Below, one piece after another: positions 1-12,312 of a stretch of DNA of 64,000 nt (within the stretch, counting starts at the first letter, position 1; each line of letters starts with the position of its first letter). A program made the position numbers and the translations under genes. The notes below the pieces were generated by a model. The model was not told the origin of the DNA. It saw nothing but the letters and a program-made list of their open reading frames with translations, and ran no database searches. Origin of the DNA: Epiperipatus broadwayi (Eukaryota > Onychophora > Udeonychophora > Euonychophora > Peripatidae); assembly GCA_028023455.1 (NCBI GenBank), contig JAQFVV010012670.1:1159001-1223000 (forward strand), given 5' to 3'.

Positions 1-137
1 AAAGCTTGTGCATAAAATCCCTATCTAGTGCCTACTAATGTATTGCCACTCAGTACAAGCCAGACTGACATCCATTGATTACTCTATCTTCCACTGAGTG
101 ACACTACTGTATGGAAAGTTTTGCCTGTTTTAAAACC
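1..137 (+). repeat. HR-A repeat, partial copy cut by window start
   Basis: Positions 1-40 match the inverted left arm of the HR-A family and about 68-137 match its right arm, so the centre with the hammerhead is missing. Shared words include tccattgattactct and gttttgcctgtttta, also present near 17.6, 20.3 and 34.9 kb. Window start truncates it. Confidence 0.75.
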
Positions 138-281
138 AATGTATCTCAATTATAGTTTTGATCAATAAATGGAATCTCTTGTATTCCTAAAAAATGCATT
201 TGTGTAGTGAAAAAATTAATTAAAATGTTGAAACATATCAATTTCAGCGAATTACATTATAAAGAAGCTAAAAATATAAAA

Positions 282-380
282 GCATTGGTGGTCGAGAGGT
301 CAGCGACGGCTGCATTACAAGCAGTTGTCCCGGGTTAGTGAGTTTGCTTCCCGACTGATCTATGACACATAAGAAAAAAA
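282..380 (+). mobile_element. tRNA-derived SINE, subtype B
   Basis: The head reads gcattggtggtcgagaggtc (A-box-like) and is followed by an anticodon-arm-like stretch, gggtttgct-like B-box DNA, and the family tail tatgacacataag plus a short A run. A close relative lies at 35422-35524. RNA polymerase III promoter elements are expected inside the head. There is no coding capacity. Confidence 0.75.
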
Positions 381-1025
381 TATATAAATAATTATTGTTT
401 TATTTAAAATTGTAATATATAAATAATAATTTGTATATTTAAAATTAACTTATTTTTATATATAATTTGAGATAAAGAAAAGCATGCAATCATAGCATAA
501 TTAATTTTTTTAGAAGTAAAATTAGTTTTTAACAATAAAATTGTACTAATAATATTTTTTTTACTACCTTAATATTCCAACATCTTTATTATTTTTTAAA
601 TTACTTTGCATTATATATTTATTGTTATAAAATATTTTTATTATAATCACATTACTTTATTAAAAAGTTATACATGTCAAAAATATTTTTGAAACAAAAA
701 TAAAAGTAATCATTATTAAAAATTAACATAATTAAAAACATAGATTACATAAAATTTTGTAAAAAAATATTCTAATAGTAATAAATGTACTTATTTTATT
801 TTTACTTTGAATAAAAAAATATTATTAGTACTACGCATCTGGATTCACCAACCGAAAGCACATTAAGCTATAATTAAAAAAATTAACACATGGAATAAAT
901 TTTTACTTAGCTAATATTCAAAACATTTAAGAAAACTCATTAAAAGAGATCAATGTAATCAGATAAAATGGATTTTTATATCTATGTGAATTATACTAAC
1001 ATGACTTGGTCTTTAATATCAGAAG
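381..1025. other. AT-rich spacer, nothing recognised
   Basis: Very AT-rich sequence with homopolymer runs; no ORF, repeat family or RNA gene that I can identify. Confidence 0.5.
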
Positions 1026-1124
1026 TTTTTTTTTTTTCATATGTCAAATGCATTGACTGGGAAGTGAAACCGGCCCAGCTGCTTGGAAGTTACCTATGCT
1101 AACCACTAGGCCGCCAACGCTTGA
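1026..1124 (-). mobile_element. tRNA-Gly-like SINE, subtype A
   Basis: On the minus strand it begins tcaagcgttggcggcctagt and continues with ggttagcataggt, an anticodon-arm region containing ttccaag, and a B-box region, then gcatttgacatatg and an A tail. It resembles tRNA-Gly(TCC) over the whole head. Relatives are at 49232-49332 and 53581-53674. A possible short duplication, gaagtttttt, flanks it but is low complexity. Confidence 0.8.
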
Positions 1125-4100
1125 AGTTTTTTAGTTTATTTATGCTAAAAAACAATTGAATGGTTAAGCACTTGGAAGTCACGCCACATTTGAGCATTAG
1201 AAATGTGCTGCAATATAAAAAAATCTTTAATTCTCAAATTCATCAGTAAGCAATATAGCGTACATAATATCCAGTTATTGTAAAAAATGTTTATATACCA
1301 ATTCTTAGTTTAATATTTCAATTGCCACTCGAAAATACTTTTTAATCTAATAAATTCCGTTTCTATTATTTAAAATATGGCATAAGTTGTTCTAAAATTA
1401 ATTTATAATTATTTACCAATTTATAATAAAAAGCAATTAATTTACAATTAATTTATTAACTGTTTACACTTTATATATCATTTGATATAAATGTTTTGTT
1501 TTATAAATCATGTATTTTTGTTTTAATTTAATCTCCAACTTTAACACTGTTTAAATAATATATCAGTTTGAAATATGAGTTCTAATTCATATACATTGGC
1601 CACGCGATAAATATTTGGTTGTTTTTAAAAATGTAATTGGATTCAGTTTGATTTTTCGCTTATAATAATCATACAAAATGTTTATTTAATATAATTTATT
1701 TCTTTTTAAATTTAAATATAAATTTATAAAAGAATAAATACATGAATAAATAGCAAATGAAATTACTTAATTTATATAAATATTTTAATGAAAGGTATAA
1801 ATTTATATAAAAATAGCTTAGCAATATAATTAAAAAATAATGTAATAAATTAATGATATTATAAATAAAGGAAATGAGTCATTTTAAAGTGAGGAAAGAA
1901 CTCGTGAAATGACTAAAAGAATTAATGGATTTTAATATATATATATACGGAATTATTTGTTGATCAATATGAAAATTGCATGCCCATCTTATCAAAGTCA
2001 AAATCATTGCCAAATTTTTTAATTTAAAAAAAGAAAAAGAAAACATACATTAAAAAATAGTTTAAAGTATTCAAAATCTTTTTTATTTAAAATAAAAAAA
2101 AACCATCGGAAAAAAAATTCAAATTAAACAATATCAAAATACTGTATATATATTAATATACATCTTGATAAAGTAAGAACCCATCAAACTTTATGATATA
2201 GCTCTAAAGTTAAGATGCTAGAATAAAATGTGTCAGGAGGATGGGAAGAAAGAGCACATTATAAGGGAGAATGTTTATGAATTATCACTTAGTTGTAGTA
2301 ATAATACACAATGCCTAATTAATCTGTATATCTTAAAGCAAAAATAAGATCTAATCTAATATAATAAATTTCGTAAATATTGATATTTTAAAAATTATCT
2401 ATATTTTGTTTTTTTTTATTGCATTTATCTTCTTGACGATTTTTTCACTTCATCCACTAATATCAATTATTACTCATTCTATAATTATTTATCCATCAAC
2501 ACTTCCTCTGATACCTTGTGTGTTTTAATGCCATGGTAGAATGATGGATGTGACAACTAAGAATTATTGGATTGATGCTAAACTTATCACTTTGGTGTTC
2601 AATGTATGATGATAACCTTAAAAACTAGCTAATTAATTATTTTAGATTTTTCCTCCAGAAAATAGATAATGTTTAAAAGAACACATTTTTATTAGAAGGA
2701 CACTTGAAAAATAATATTTTCTTATTGGTAGTACAATGGTTTTTTCATTGCTTTGCAAAAGAAATTTATATATAAGCTATACATTAATATCAACTACTAT
2801 TATACTTTATGATATATCAAAAAATGTGTATGCACATTAGAAAATAGCTCACAGATTCTAATAAATGCTTTCTTAAACAAACATTTGAAAATTCATTTTA
2901 TTTGTCTCTAAAATTTTGCATTTAATTGGAAGATTACTATAATATTTTGCTATTCAGTTTGCAAGAATGTCATATATTTCACCCATTTATATCTGACATT
3001 ATATTGAATAATACTTTAAATATTACTACTAATCATTTTTAGAGTATAAGTTATTATTTATTTTTTCATCTCTGATATAAACTTTAAAATCAATTAAAGA
3101 TTAGTATTTCAATTATTAAATCTTAGCATATAAATATTCATTTATTTCATTTTTTTCTAATTATGTGAATATATTCAAACGCAGAGTGGTGAGATTTTAT
3201 AGTTATTCATCTATTTAAGAATATCCATTGATAGAGCAATAATTGAATAAATAGGTTAAATATTGACTGTCTTGAAACCTGAAAAAATCTCAAAAGTTTA
3301 ACCCAGATTTAAACCTGAAATATAGATATAATAGCTTGAGACATTAACCTGTACAGTCAGATATTTATGCTTTAAGTTTTTAATTCATATCAGTATCTCC
3401 ACCCCCACACTCCCATATCCAAAAAGTGTATCAAAAACAATCAGCATCTAAGAGACTGAAAAAGGTTGCCTTCCATTAATTATTCAGGTAGATTGAAATA
3501 CAAAGATATGTCCCCAAGTAGTCTATAACTTCTACACACATAAGACCATTAAATTACCTTAATAAATGAATAGTTTTACTAGTATCCACCTATAAATGAC
3601 TATGACTATTCTACCTCTAGAAGAAAAAAAGGATAAAGAGAGGAATATAACAATATAAAATATAAAAAAACAAATAGATGTCAGCAGGTTCATACTACAT
3701 GAACCTTGTGGTAATCTAAATGTCTGAAGGGAGCATAAAGTAAAAGAAAATGAAAAGACAATTAGAGAAAAGCAATGGTGATTAATTTAATTATAAATTT
3801 TAATAATAATTATTAATAAATTTATTTAAAAGAACAAATTTAATTTATTTTTTATTCAAACATATATATTAGTAGTAGTAAATATAAAAACATTGGATTC
3901 AATTGTACAGTAGTTCAATAATTTTTTAGTCATCTACAAATGATTAATTATTTAATTTGCTTACTTAATACTGAAAGTGTTCAGAAAGTTTAATCTAGAG
4001 GCAGATTACGTTATGTATATGCATATAATAAGAGGGAAAATCTGTCCAACTGCCATTTAAATGATGTTAACATTTTGTAGAAACTCCTGTATTAGTCTGA

Positions 4101-4420
4101 CAAATTTCTTACAATCCAATAACTTATTTGGTTGACTGGAAAATTTAAACAATAATAATTACAATAATATTTTTTTTATTCATTCTAGATTTAAATAATA
4201 CCACATTGAAACAGGACAAATATAACATTCCCAAGGCAGAATTACTAAGTATTTTCGTTAATAACCCTGAAAAAAAAGTCTGATATATTTGTGAAAACAT
4301 AAGAGAAAATTTAGTGTGAAATATTATGTAAATATATTGAGAGTGAAAATTTATGCAGTCATAATTTTAAATTAAATTAATACTTTACAGAAACACATGT
4401 GTGTCAGACAAAATGAGTTA
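1125..4420. other. AT-rich spacer with one old repeat fragment
   Basis: No gene is visible. About 3055-3125 (containing taaactttaaaatcaatta) matches parts of a repeat also seen near 22.03, 25.65 and 36.67 kb, which shows it is dispersed. The rest is unassigned, very AT-rich DNA. Confidence 0.45.
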
Positions 4421-4800
4421 AACTTTGTCTGCAAATTATGAATTTATATGGAAAACAAGTTTGGACACTGATAATTATGAGAATGAACTTCTATTCATTA
4501 TAGGTGCAAAAAATGGTACATTAAAACTAGAGGAACTTAATATTTCCAAGAGAGAATCATTATGTATTCATTTTAATAACTTTGCAAATATGGAACATCT
4601 TAAATATTAATTTCTGTGAGATGTTAATACTGTTTATATGGTAGTTAAAGCGATCTTCACTCTCAATACATTAATATAATACTTCATGCTGTAATTTTTT
4701 CTAAAATTATATATATATAATTATTACTATAATTACTTTTTACAGTAATCTCTCCTTCCACCTTCATGTTAATACTGCAGTAAATAAAGTATATAAAATA

Positions 4801-5283
4801 ATGGAGATCATACATAGACAAATTAAAATACCTCATCAGTCAATGAAATATAAACTTTTCCTCTCATTGATTCTCCCAATTTTAGAATTTGGCTCAGTTA
4901 CCTGGAACCCTCACACTAAAAGAGAGATTCAAAAAGTCTATATTATATTTGCCAAATACTCTAAATATAATAATTTTCCTGATAGTTTTAATGTTTCATT
5001 GATGCAAAAAAGAAAAATTAGAGACATTATATATTTATGCAAGATCACATCCAAATTTACAATTACCTTAGATTTACTTTCAAACATATCCTCTAATCCC
5101 TTGCAGTATTATACTAGATTAAATAGATCTATAAATCTAATTCTTCATCATTCAAATGCTATTAGATTTTCTCCCATACTGCATATAAACACCACATATA
5201 ATAAGGATTTTATGAATAATAAAATTCTTCATTTTGATTTCATTCAATTCCACAAAGCACTAAAACTAAAATTCAATTTGTGA
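4801..5283 (+). pseudogene. Non-LTR retrotransposon RT C-terminal fragment (Jockey/CR1-like)
   Basis: A 160-residue open frame. Residues 17-45 (YKLFLSLILPILEFGSVTWN and onward) match the post-RT thumb/C-terminal region typical of Jockey/CR1-clade retrotransposons, where a stretch of the type LPILEYGSxVWNP followed by an IxxVQRRFTK-like helix is usual. A later QKRKIRDIIYLCKI resembles the conserved helix that follows. The polymerase core with FADD is not present upstream, so the copy is 5'-truncated. It is cut off from any endonuclease. Clade assignment is an inference from pattern only. There is no evidence of function. Confidence 0.7.
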
Positions 5284-5493
5284 TCTCATTACCCATCTGT
5301 CATATCTGCCCTCTTATTTTTTAAATTTTTTTCATACTTCTACAACATTTTGTTGCCTTCATATATATTAATATTCAATTAATCAGTTTATTTACTATTT
5401 TGTGAAATCTTTTAACAATTTTTAAATACTTTAACATAACCTTATTTATATTTTATTAATTATAAACATTAAGAGCATAAAGCTAAACTAGTC

Positions 5494-5645
5494 AATAAAT
5501 AATCAAAATTACTCCAAATTCACAACTCAACCAGACTAGCCAAAAAAAAAAACAACAACAACTTTAAAACCATTAGTAGTGTTTTAAAGTTTTTTTTTTT
5601 GTCTAGACTGGTTGAGTTATGAATTTGAGGTAATTTTGTTTATTA
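5494..5645. repeat. Fold-back (hairpin) element
   Basis: The left arm (5494-5570) and right arm (5581-5643) are near-perfect reverse complements around a 10-nt centre; ctcaaccagactagc pairs with gtctagactggttgag. One arm recurs at about 50727-50790, so this is a dispersed family rather than a chance palindrome. Confidence 0.85.
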
Positions 5646-6815
5646 ACTGTGTATGCATTTTAATATTTATACCATTAAATATATATTATTTGCATTAATT
5701 TTTATTAGTAATTATATACATGATTAATAATATTTAATATATATATATATGATTATTTTACATATCTATAATTAATTCTAGTGCTTAACATTATCAGATG
5801 TATTTAGAAAGAATATCCCCTAGAAGAACATTAACAAAAATCTTAATTATATCACTAAAACATCAAAAACAACAACAACAATAAAAAAACATAGATTCAA
5901 GTCAAACAAAAGCAAAAAATAAAGTTATCAAGCTGACTGAATATGAAATGCCTTGAAGCTCATTTTAGATAAAAAGATAATATATAAAAACTTCAAAGCC
6001 CAAAACACTAAAGAATTTTTAAAAAGTTAAATAGATATAATCTAAATAATGAAGAAACTAATATGTTAGCCAAAATAAAAAATTATAAATGTTAGTTTAT
6101 CAGTTTATCATTTGGAGTGATAAACAAGAGGTAATATACTAGAAGATAGTGATAAGCAGGAAATTGACACATCATTGAAAACCCAGAGCCTTGCTGTTAG
6201 TCACCATGTAAAGAGTTTTTAGAAATAAAAAAAGAAATAGTAAAAATAAAAACAATTTATCCACTCTACTTTGAACAATTTTTAGCAAAAACTTTTTATT
6301 GTACACATATGCATACACAATCTTATGTTTCGACTGTCCTGCAGTTTTCTTCAGAGCGACTTTAATTTTTTTTAATAAAAGATTTTTGCTAAAAGTGTTC
6401 AAGGTAAAGTGGATAAATTGTATTTATATAAGATATTACTGTAGTAAATTTGGTAATATTTCTGAAATAGTAAAAATAATAAATGTGTCTATGATTTTAT
6501 TAAATTAAACATTACAGTGCTAGAACTAAAAATGATAATGAAACACTTGTGTTTAGCACATTAATAAAGCGAATATTGAGAGAAAAAAAATCTAAATAAA
6601 TAGGTCACTAAATTCATTTATTTTTTGTTTAATTATGAAAATGTTAAAGAGAATCAATAGCATTTAATAGAGAAATCCAATCTCATCTACTGAAAGATAT
6701 TAAATTAACTCATTTAGATCTAATCAAGTACATGAGTATCAAAAATCTTTGTTGCAATTAAATATCATATCAAAGTACAAAAAAAAAAAATTGCCAGGAA
6801 AAAAATATACTACAT
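5646..6815. other. AT-rich spacer, nothing recognised
   Basis: Short open frames near 6.2-6.5 kb show no domain signature and overlap on opposite strands as expected by chance. Confidence 0.4.
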
Positions 6816-7298
6816 CAGTGATGTGCAATCTTTTTTACACTTGTAACCCTCTTCCTTAGATGAAAATTTGACATGACCCATTCTTTGTTTATTTTTTTAC
6901 ATTTGTGACCCCTTCCTCAGATAAAAATTTGATGTGAACCATTCTTTGTTTTTATCATACCTAAATAATAAGCACGAGTATGTAAAAATATTCGTAATAA
7001 AACGATAATAGTTTTAATTAATATACATATTTATATTTCCTAATATTTTAGTATTAAGCATATACAATTTGAAATTAAATTTTTGGAAAAAGTAGTATAC
7101 TTATAAAAAAAAGTTATATAAAAACAATTTATTTTCATGTGATTTTTATCTACAGTATTTTAAATAATTAATTTTTTTTTTTTTAAAAAAAAAAAAAAGT
7201 ATTATCCAAACTTAAGAGAGTTTCTTAAAAATTTTGCGACCCCTAACAATTTTTATGCGATCTCCTAAGGGGTCATGACCTAAGGTTGCACACTACTG
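6816..7298. mobile_element. Non-autonomous hAT-type MITE
   Basis: A 483-bp element bounded by inverted termini: it begins cagtgatgtgcaatctt and ends aaggttgcacactactg. It is flanked by 8-bp near-identical duplications, tactacat (6808-6815) and tactatat (7299-7306). CAGTG-type termini with 8-bp duplications are the hAT signature. Inside, a module of about 60 bp (gaccc...ctttgttt) is repeated twice near the left end. It has no transposase ORF. Confidence 0.8.
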
Positions 7299-8400
7299 TA
7301 CTATATGACAAAAGATATAATCCTTTAATGTGTGGGTTAGAAGTATCCATTTTCCCCATAAAAAATTGCTGATAATTTCTTCAAAAAAGAATTATAACCT
7401 TTTAGAAAACTAATCAATTTTAGAGAGAATTAATACATAATATAATTGACCAAATCCGCTTAGAATTCTTAAAATTTTCTATTAAAGATTAAAAAAGGAA
7501 TGCCCATTACAATAATTCTGAAAGACAGACAATATACCTGCTTTAAATGCAAAAGAAATTGATTATGTAGCAGAAAATAATATAATGTTTATCATTAGTT
7601 CCTGCATTAAATGCAGTAAATTTTATAGATGGATTAGTGTGGTAATCACATCAGTCAAAGATTGAAAGCAAGATATTATCAAAATCTACCCAGTAGAGAT
7701 TGATAAATAACAAGATAATGTTGAAAAACTATAAGTTAAATAAACCTATATACATTTCGTCTCAGATACTAGAGTAAAAGAATAGTGCAGCCAACATGTT
7801 GAGCCACATAATATCAACAATAAAAGAAAGAACATAATTAAAAATCAATCTTAATGATAAGAAAAAAAATTGTAAATAAAAAGGGAACTCTTACTCAACA
7901 AATAAGGAAAATACAAAAAATCTTTATGCAATAATATTTTCTCCAAGAGAGAAAAACGAAATTGCATACATACAAGGTATTAATGAAATGTCACTGAAGA
8001 AAAACAATATAAAAAATGAATCATTAGAAATTAAACACTATAATACTATTATGCAAATAATCTTGAAAATAGTACATTAAATATTAGATGCATTAATAGT
8101 TATAATAAAAAAGATAAAATAATAAACTATGAAAAATCTAATCTTAATGATACATATATTATTATAATAAGAAATCTGCACCTGAATACACCATTCAGGT
8201 AATTGATAAATTGAAAGTGAAATATATAGCTCTATATAAGCTAAATAATAAACCAGGCAATAAGTTGCAATATTAATAAAACCAATAAAAATATTAATAA
8301 AACCAATAAAACAATTGTTTTAGTTAGTGTTTTTTAAAACCAATATTGTTATATCATTGTAAATAAATAATACTTCTATAAATAATACAAATATCATATA
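7299..8400. other. AT-rich spacer
   Basis: No supportable gene. Some codon-like runs near 7.5-7.7 kb could be retroelement debris but no motif survives. Confidence 0.35.
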
Positions 8401-8672
8401 AAATAACAATTCATGTCAATTGTTAATACAGAGTTTCTTTAATATAAATAAATAAAATAATAACTAAATAATATTTCCAAGCACTTTCAACTCAACTCTT
8501 ATGAGTCCTTATCAAGGCAGTGTAAAAAATTATATTTTCTCCTAGGTGATGAATTTAACATTTCATTGTATTGGCCAGGAACAACTAATCGGAAAGCTAG
8601 TTAATTTCGAATTCATAGCACAAGATGAATTTTGTATAAGATATGATTCTTTAATCTTGCGTTTTTTATCAT
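8401..8672 (-). repeat. PLE-1 left pseudo-LTR (inverted)
   Basis: Reverse complement of 10291-10557 with few mismatches. On the minus strand it contains the block ttgataaggactcataagag followed by gaaagtgcttgg, a degenerate hammerhead-like segment (about 8481-8525) with a 5-nt insertion relative to the right copy. Confidence 0.8.
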
Positions 8673-8687
8673 TAATGCATAAAACAC

Positions 8688-9782
8688 ATGATAAAAAATG
8701 CAAGATTAAAGAATCATATCTTATACAAAATTCAGGCTTTGAAAGATGTTAAATTATTTTTAAATAATAACCAGCTGATTTGTTCTAAGGAAGATAAATC
8801 ACATAGATTTGTATTAATGGATAAAGATACATATGAAATTAAACTTAGACAACAAATAGAAAAATTGAACTTTATTAGAATTAAAAATTATAATATAAAG
8901 GCTATGAAAGATAAGTTTGTTTCAAAGATTTTAAGAGCACGTGGTAAAATGTTTCTTACTAATAAAGAATATAGGGAAGTTTATTCATCGGCAACTTTTA
9001 TTCCGCAAATGTTTGCGAATATAAAAACACATAAGCTTAATGCTCCTTTAAGATTAATGATGGATTTTACAAGGGCATATTATCAAAAGCTTGCAAAAAT
9101 TTTAGTTAAGTGGATTTTAGATTTTGTTGGGTTTGGAAAATATACTTTAAAATCGTCATTTGATTGTGTTGCTATACTTGATAAAACAGCTATAGTTAAG
9201 GGGTATGAGTTTATTTCATTGGATGTGGTGGAATTATATGGATCAGTGGATCGATCCACATCTATTACAATTTTGAGAGATAAATTGTGTGCTAAAGAAA
9301 TGACACAGGATAAAATATCTTTCATTATAGATGTTTTAATTTGGATAAGCAATGATATTGTTGCAGCACATGGTAGTAACTTATATAGAATGGAAAAGGA
9401 TGGCCAATTGGCTGTGAGTGGAATAAATAATTTGTTTGTAGATAATATAGAACAGCAAATTGTGCATCCCATATTAGTAAGAAATGAGAACACCTTATAT
9501 TGTAGATATGTGGATGATGTTTTGATATATGGGCTACCAGACATTATAAAGCATATTTTTGATAGTTTGCAGAACCAGGATGGTTTAGTTTGGACAATAG
9601 AAAGAGAAGACAATTTTAGTATTAAATACTTAGATTTGCAAATATCAAGGGTAGATGATAAATTAGTATATAATATGGTTGCAAGACATATAGATAATAG
9701 AGGTTACATTCATCCAACATCTAATGTTCCTTTAGTACACAAATTAGCTGGTTTTAGAGCTTTTTTAACACTTAATCAATGA
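8688..9782 (+). CDS. PLE-1 reverse transcriptase
   Basis: A 364-residue frame with PLE RT features. Residues 109-125 (FANIKTHK...LRLM) correspond to the FYGLPKIHK block. Residues 175-187 (FISLDVVELYGSV) are motif A with its Asp. Residues 239-254 stand where motif B should be but have lost the usual GSPLSP word. Residues 272-281 (CRYVDDVLIY) are motif C with an intact YVDD. Residues 310-319 (FSIKYLDLQI) and 342-360 (HPTSN...HKLAGFRAFL) are the thumb and linker. The product would copy the element RNA. The frame starts inside terminal-repeat sequence, so the true N-terminus is uncertain or truncated. The codon pattern is AT-rich like its surroundings. A stop at 9780 and frameshifts downstream split it from the endonuclease, so the copy is probably dead. 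Confidence 0.85.
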   Translation: MIKNARLKNHILYKIQALKDVKLFLNNNQLICSKEDKSHRFVLMDKDTYEIKLRQQIEKLNFIRIKNYNIKAMKDKFVSKILRARGKMFLTNKEYREVYSSATFIPQMFANIKTHKLNAPLRLMMDFTRAYYQKLAKILVKWILDFVGFGKYTLKSSFDCVAILDKTAIVKGYEFISLDVVELYGSVDRSTSITILRDKLCAKEMTQDKISFIIDVLIWISNDIVAAHGSNLYRMEKDGQLAVSGINNLFVDNIEQQIVHPILVRNENTLYCRYVDDVLIYGLPDIIKHIFDSLQNQDGLVWTIEREDNFSIKYLDLQISRVDDKLVYNMVARHIDNRGYIHPTSNVPLVHKLAGFRAFLTLNQ

Positions 9783-9797
9783 CTGTGTTCAAATGAA

Positions 9798-10275
9798 ATG
9801 TTTAAGAAAGATAATATAAAATGTTATATGCAAGATTTAATACAAGTGGGTTATAATAAACAAATGTTATTATCTATTGTATTGAAGCATTATAAACAAT
9901 GTCATAATAGTGACCATATAAATATAAATAATAAACCATGGATGTCATTAGCTTTTATTCCCAATATTAATAAAAATATAATAAAAGTTTTAAGTCAATA
10001 TTTTCGATTAGCATGGAGAACTCCACCTAACCTTAATAGATTAATAAATAATTCTAAGGAAATAATAAAGAGGATAAAAGTAGTGTTGTATACTCTATTA
10101 GATGCCCACAAATAAATTGTAGTGCAATATATGTTGGAGAAACCAAAACAAATATTAAATATCGCCTTCAACAACATAAATATACGTATAATAGAGCAAG
10201 AGAAGATGATACAGTTTATTCAGCTTTTTATGTTCACCAAAATAATACAGGCCATATCTGTAGTCCAAAGGATTT
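9798..10275 (+). pseudogene. PLE-1 linker and GIY-YIG endonuclease, frameshifted
   Basis: The frame at 9798-10115 encodes the linker (NLNRLINNSKEIIKR near its end), which matches the same block in PLE-2 and PLE-4. A one-frame shift near 10095 then opens YSIRCPQINCSAIYVGET, followed by NIKYRLQQHKYTYN and SAFYVHQNNTGH. These are the Cys pair, YVG and arginine-helix parts of the PLE GIY-YIG domain, which nicks the target to prime reverse transcription. The catalytic-Glu part expected further on is missing because the right terminal repeat begins there. Linker and RT together show one recent PLE copy damaged by an internal stop and a frameshift. Confidence 0.8.
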
Positions 10276-10290
10276 TAATGCACGAAACAC

Positions 10291-10557
10291 ATGATAAAAA
10301 ATGCAAGATTAAATAATTATATCTTATCCAAAATTAATCTTGTGCTATGAATTCGAAATTAACCAGCTTTCCGATTAGTTGTTCCTGGACAATACAATGA
10401 AATGTTAAATTCATCACCTAGGAGAAAATAGAATTTTTTACACTGCCTTGATAAGGACTCATAAGAGTTGAAAGCGCTTGGAAATATTATTTAGTTATTA
10501 TTTTATTTATTTATATTAAAGAAACTCTGTATTAACAATTGACACAAATTGTTATTT
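10291..10557 (+). repeat. PLE-1 right pseudo-LTR with degenerate hammerhead-like core
   Basis: Reverse complement of 8401-8672. About 10441-10485 reads tgcc, ttgataa, ggactcataagagtt, then gaaagcgctt. Read as a hammerhead, the core would be CUGANGA with two transitions (C3 to T, G8 to A), stem II gactc/gagtt, and stem III the self-complementary AGCGCT followed by T17. Stem I pairing is weak here. Confidence 0.6.
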
Positions 10558-10832
10558 GTTATATCATTCTCTATAATAATTCCATCACATTATTTACTTA
10601 CAATATTTCCAACAACTAAAGGGAGAGGTATAGAAGTATTACATTTTGTATAAAATAGACTTATCCAAAAATTACATCTAGTAATTCTAAGTGAAGATAT
10701 AAATAACATCTTTGAAAACTTGCTTACCATCCTTCAATATAAGTTGAATAAATTAAATTAAAGCTTGTTATATAGTAAATATCTTCTGAATGCTTATTTC
10801 TCTATTAATAATCAAACAAGATCCCTAATAGT

Positions 10833-11056
10833 CAAAATAAGAGTTATATATCACATGACCCTATCTCTTAAGATTGTAAGTTATAAATAATGAGGATTGC
10901 CAATTCCTCTACAAGCTTTGTGATAAATGCTTAACCAGATCCAGCACTTAAAATATCTGTCAAGAACCCCTCCCCAAACCCCTGACCATGGTTTCATGCT
11001 TTGGCACTCCTCAGAAAGGTGTCAGGGTAGGTTCAGACCCTAGATCTAAAAATAGA
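10833..11056 (-). repeat. HR-B repeat, partial copy with hammerhead
   Basis: About 220 bp matching 32387-32630 closely (for example gaggattgccaattcctcta and cccctccccaaacccctg). It carries the 3' half of the family, including the ribozyme on the minus strand. Confidence 0.85.
10978..11020 (-). ncRNA. Hammerhead ribozyme motif (HR-B copy 1)
   Basis: Minus strand: stem I 5' ACCTTT, core CTGAGGA, stem II GTGC-CAAA-GCAT (last pair G-T), GAA, self-complementary ACCATGGT, cleavage nucleotide C, stem I 3' AGGGGT. All invariant core bases are present; position 7 is G, which is allowed. Stem I pairing includes two wobbles. Confidence 0.75.
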
Positions 11057-12156
11057 CTTATTTTTTAATATCAAAGATAAAAAAATAATGTCTCCAACAT
11101 AACTTCTCTAACAAGTTTAATTGACTACTTATTATCCAAGTTTATAATAAACTAGCTCTATAATACAAATGCCATATAAAAAAAATTATTGGAGAATATA
11201 TTCTTCACTGATTAAATATCCTAATTATAATAAATTACTATAATAAATATCCAAAGCTTTCAAAAATACAAAAAAGCTATTAATAAATATGCAGTCAAAC
11301 AATGTAAATAATACTAATGAAAGACCAAAGAATCAAAGAATTCAAGAAATAGAATCAGCTTTGTAATTATTAACTTATTTTAAAGCCAGCAATGAAATAA
11401 TAATAGAACTTACAAGAAGAATATAATCAAATGTAAAGAAATTATCTTACATAATAATTAACTATATAAGAATAAGAAGAATATGTACAAAAAATATACC
11501 ACATTGACAATAGCAAATCACAATCAAAAACAAATTTAAAGATTAAATGTGTGTGAATACATATTTTAAAAGCTCAAAAAAATATATGAGAACTGCAACA
11601 TATATGACCAATAATAACCAAGATAATAATTCAGGAAATATGCTGATTAAAACAGGAATACTATACAAAATAAAAAGGCTAAAAAGTCATATTGAATTAT
11701 TAGTAGGTGATTTAATTCCATCACTATTATGCAAACTTTTGGATTATCTATTAATCTATACTTTATGGAAGTGTTATAACCATATATTATGGAGTTTATA
11801 AATTAGCTAATATATTAAAAAGAAATCACGGAAGATTTCAGTTAGTCATATTAAAAATTTAAGATTACTTTTAATCAGGATATAGATTTAAAAATGTATG
11901 ATGGAATATCACTAAAGAAATTCTATCATCTAATACATTTAACTCTCCAAATATTATCATGCTGTAAAGGTTTAAAGAGTTGTTCATGCAGCCATTAAAA
12001 TTCAAGTTGTAAAGGAAATGTGGTATTAAAATAGACTTTACATTAGCCTTTGATTTGGTAAATTGATAATATCAATTAATTGAATCAACCAGTTCAAAAA
12101 CATTCATTTAACTCAAGACCTAAGAAATTATTTTATAAATAACAAAATAAACCACC
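11057..12156 (+). other. AT-rich DNA, possible RT relic near 11.9-12.1 kb
   Basis: About 12025-12070 reads as IDFTLAFDLVN in one frame, resembling motif A of Jockey/CR1-like RTs, followed by scattered matching words in other frames. The signal is too decayed to define an element. The rest is unassigned. Confidence 0.3.
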
Positions 12157-12312
12157 AAACATCACATGATCACCATTTCTTATACTTGCTCATAACTGTT
12201 ATATTGGATGAGTAGGCACTAGATAGAGATTTTATGCACAAGCCTTCTGGCATCCATTAATTACTCTGGCTTGCACTGAGTGGCACTATTGTATGGAGAC
12301 TTTTGCTTGTTT
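12157..12312. repeat. HR-A repeat, internally deleted copy
   Basis: Begins with the inverted family end (aaacatcacatgatcacc) and ends with the right-arm sequence (attgatgaa-like, ttttgcttgttt). The central ribozyme region is missing. Confidence 0.75.

Larger units (their letters stand above)
8401..10557 (+). mobile_element. PLE-1: Penelope-like element with inverted terminal repeats
   Basis: The element is bounded by reverse-complementary terminal blocks of about 270 bp (8401-8672 and 10291-10557) enclosing an RT frame and a frameshifted GIY-YIG region. The first 45-50 bp of the right block also appears once more, in sense orientation, just before the RT frame (about 8684-8735). That repeat forms a hairpin with the end of the left block. 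The arrangement is therefore inverted pLTR, partial pLTR, ORF, pLTR. Such direct or inverted pseudo-LTR arrangements are known for PLEs. I cannot define the target duplication confidently; atatcat occurs on both flanks. Confidence 0.85.
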
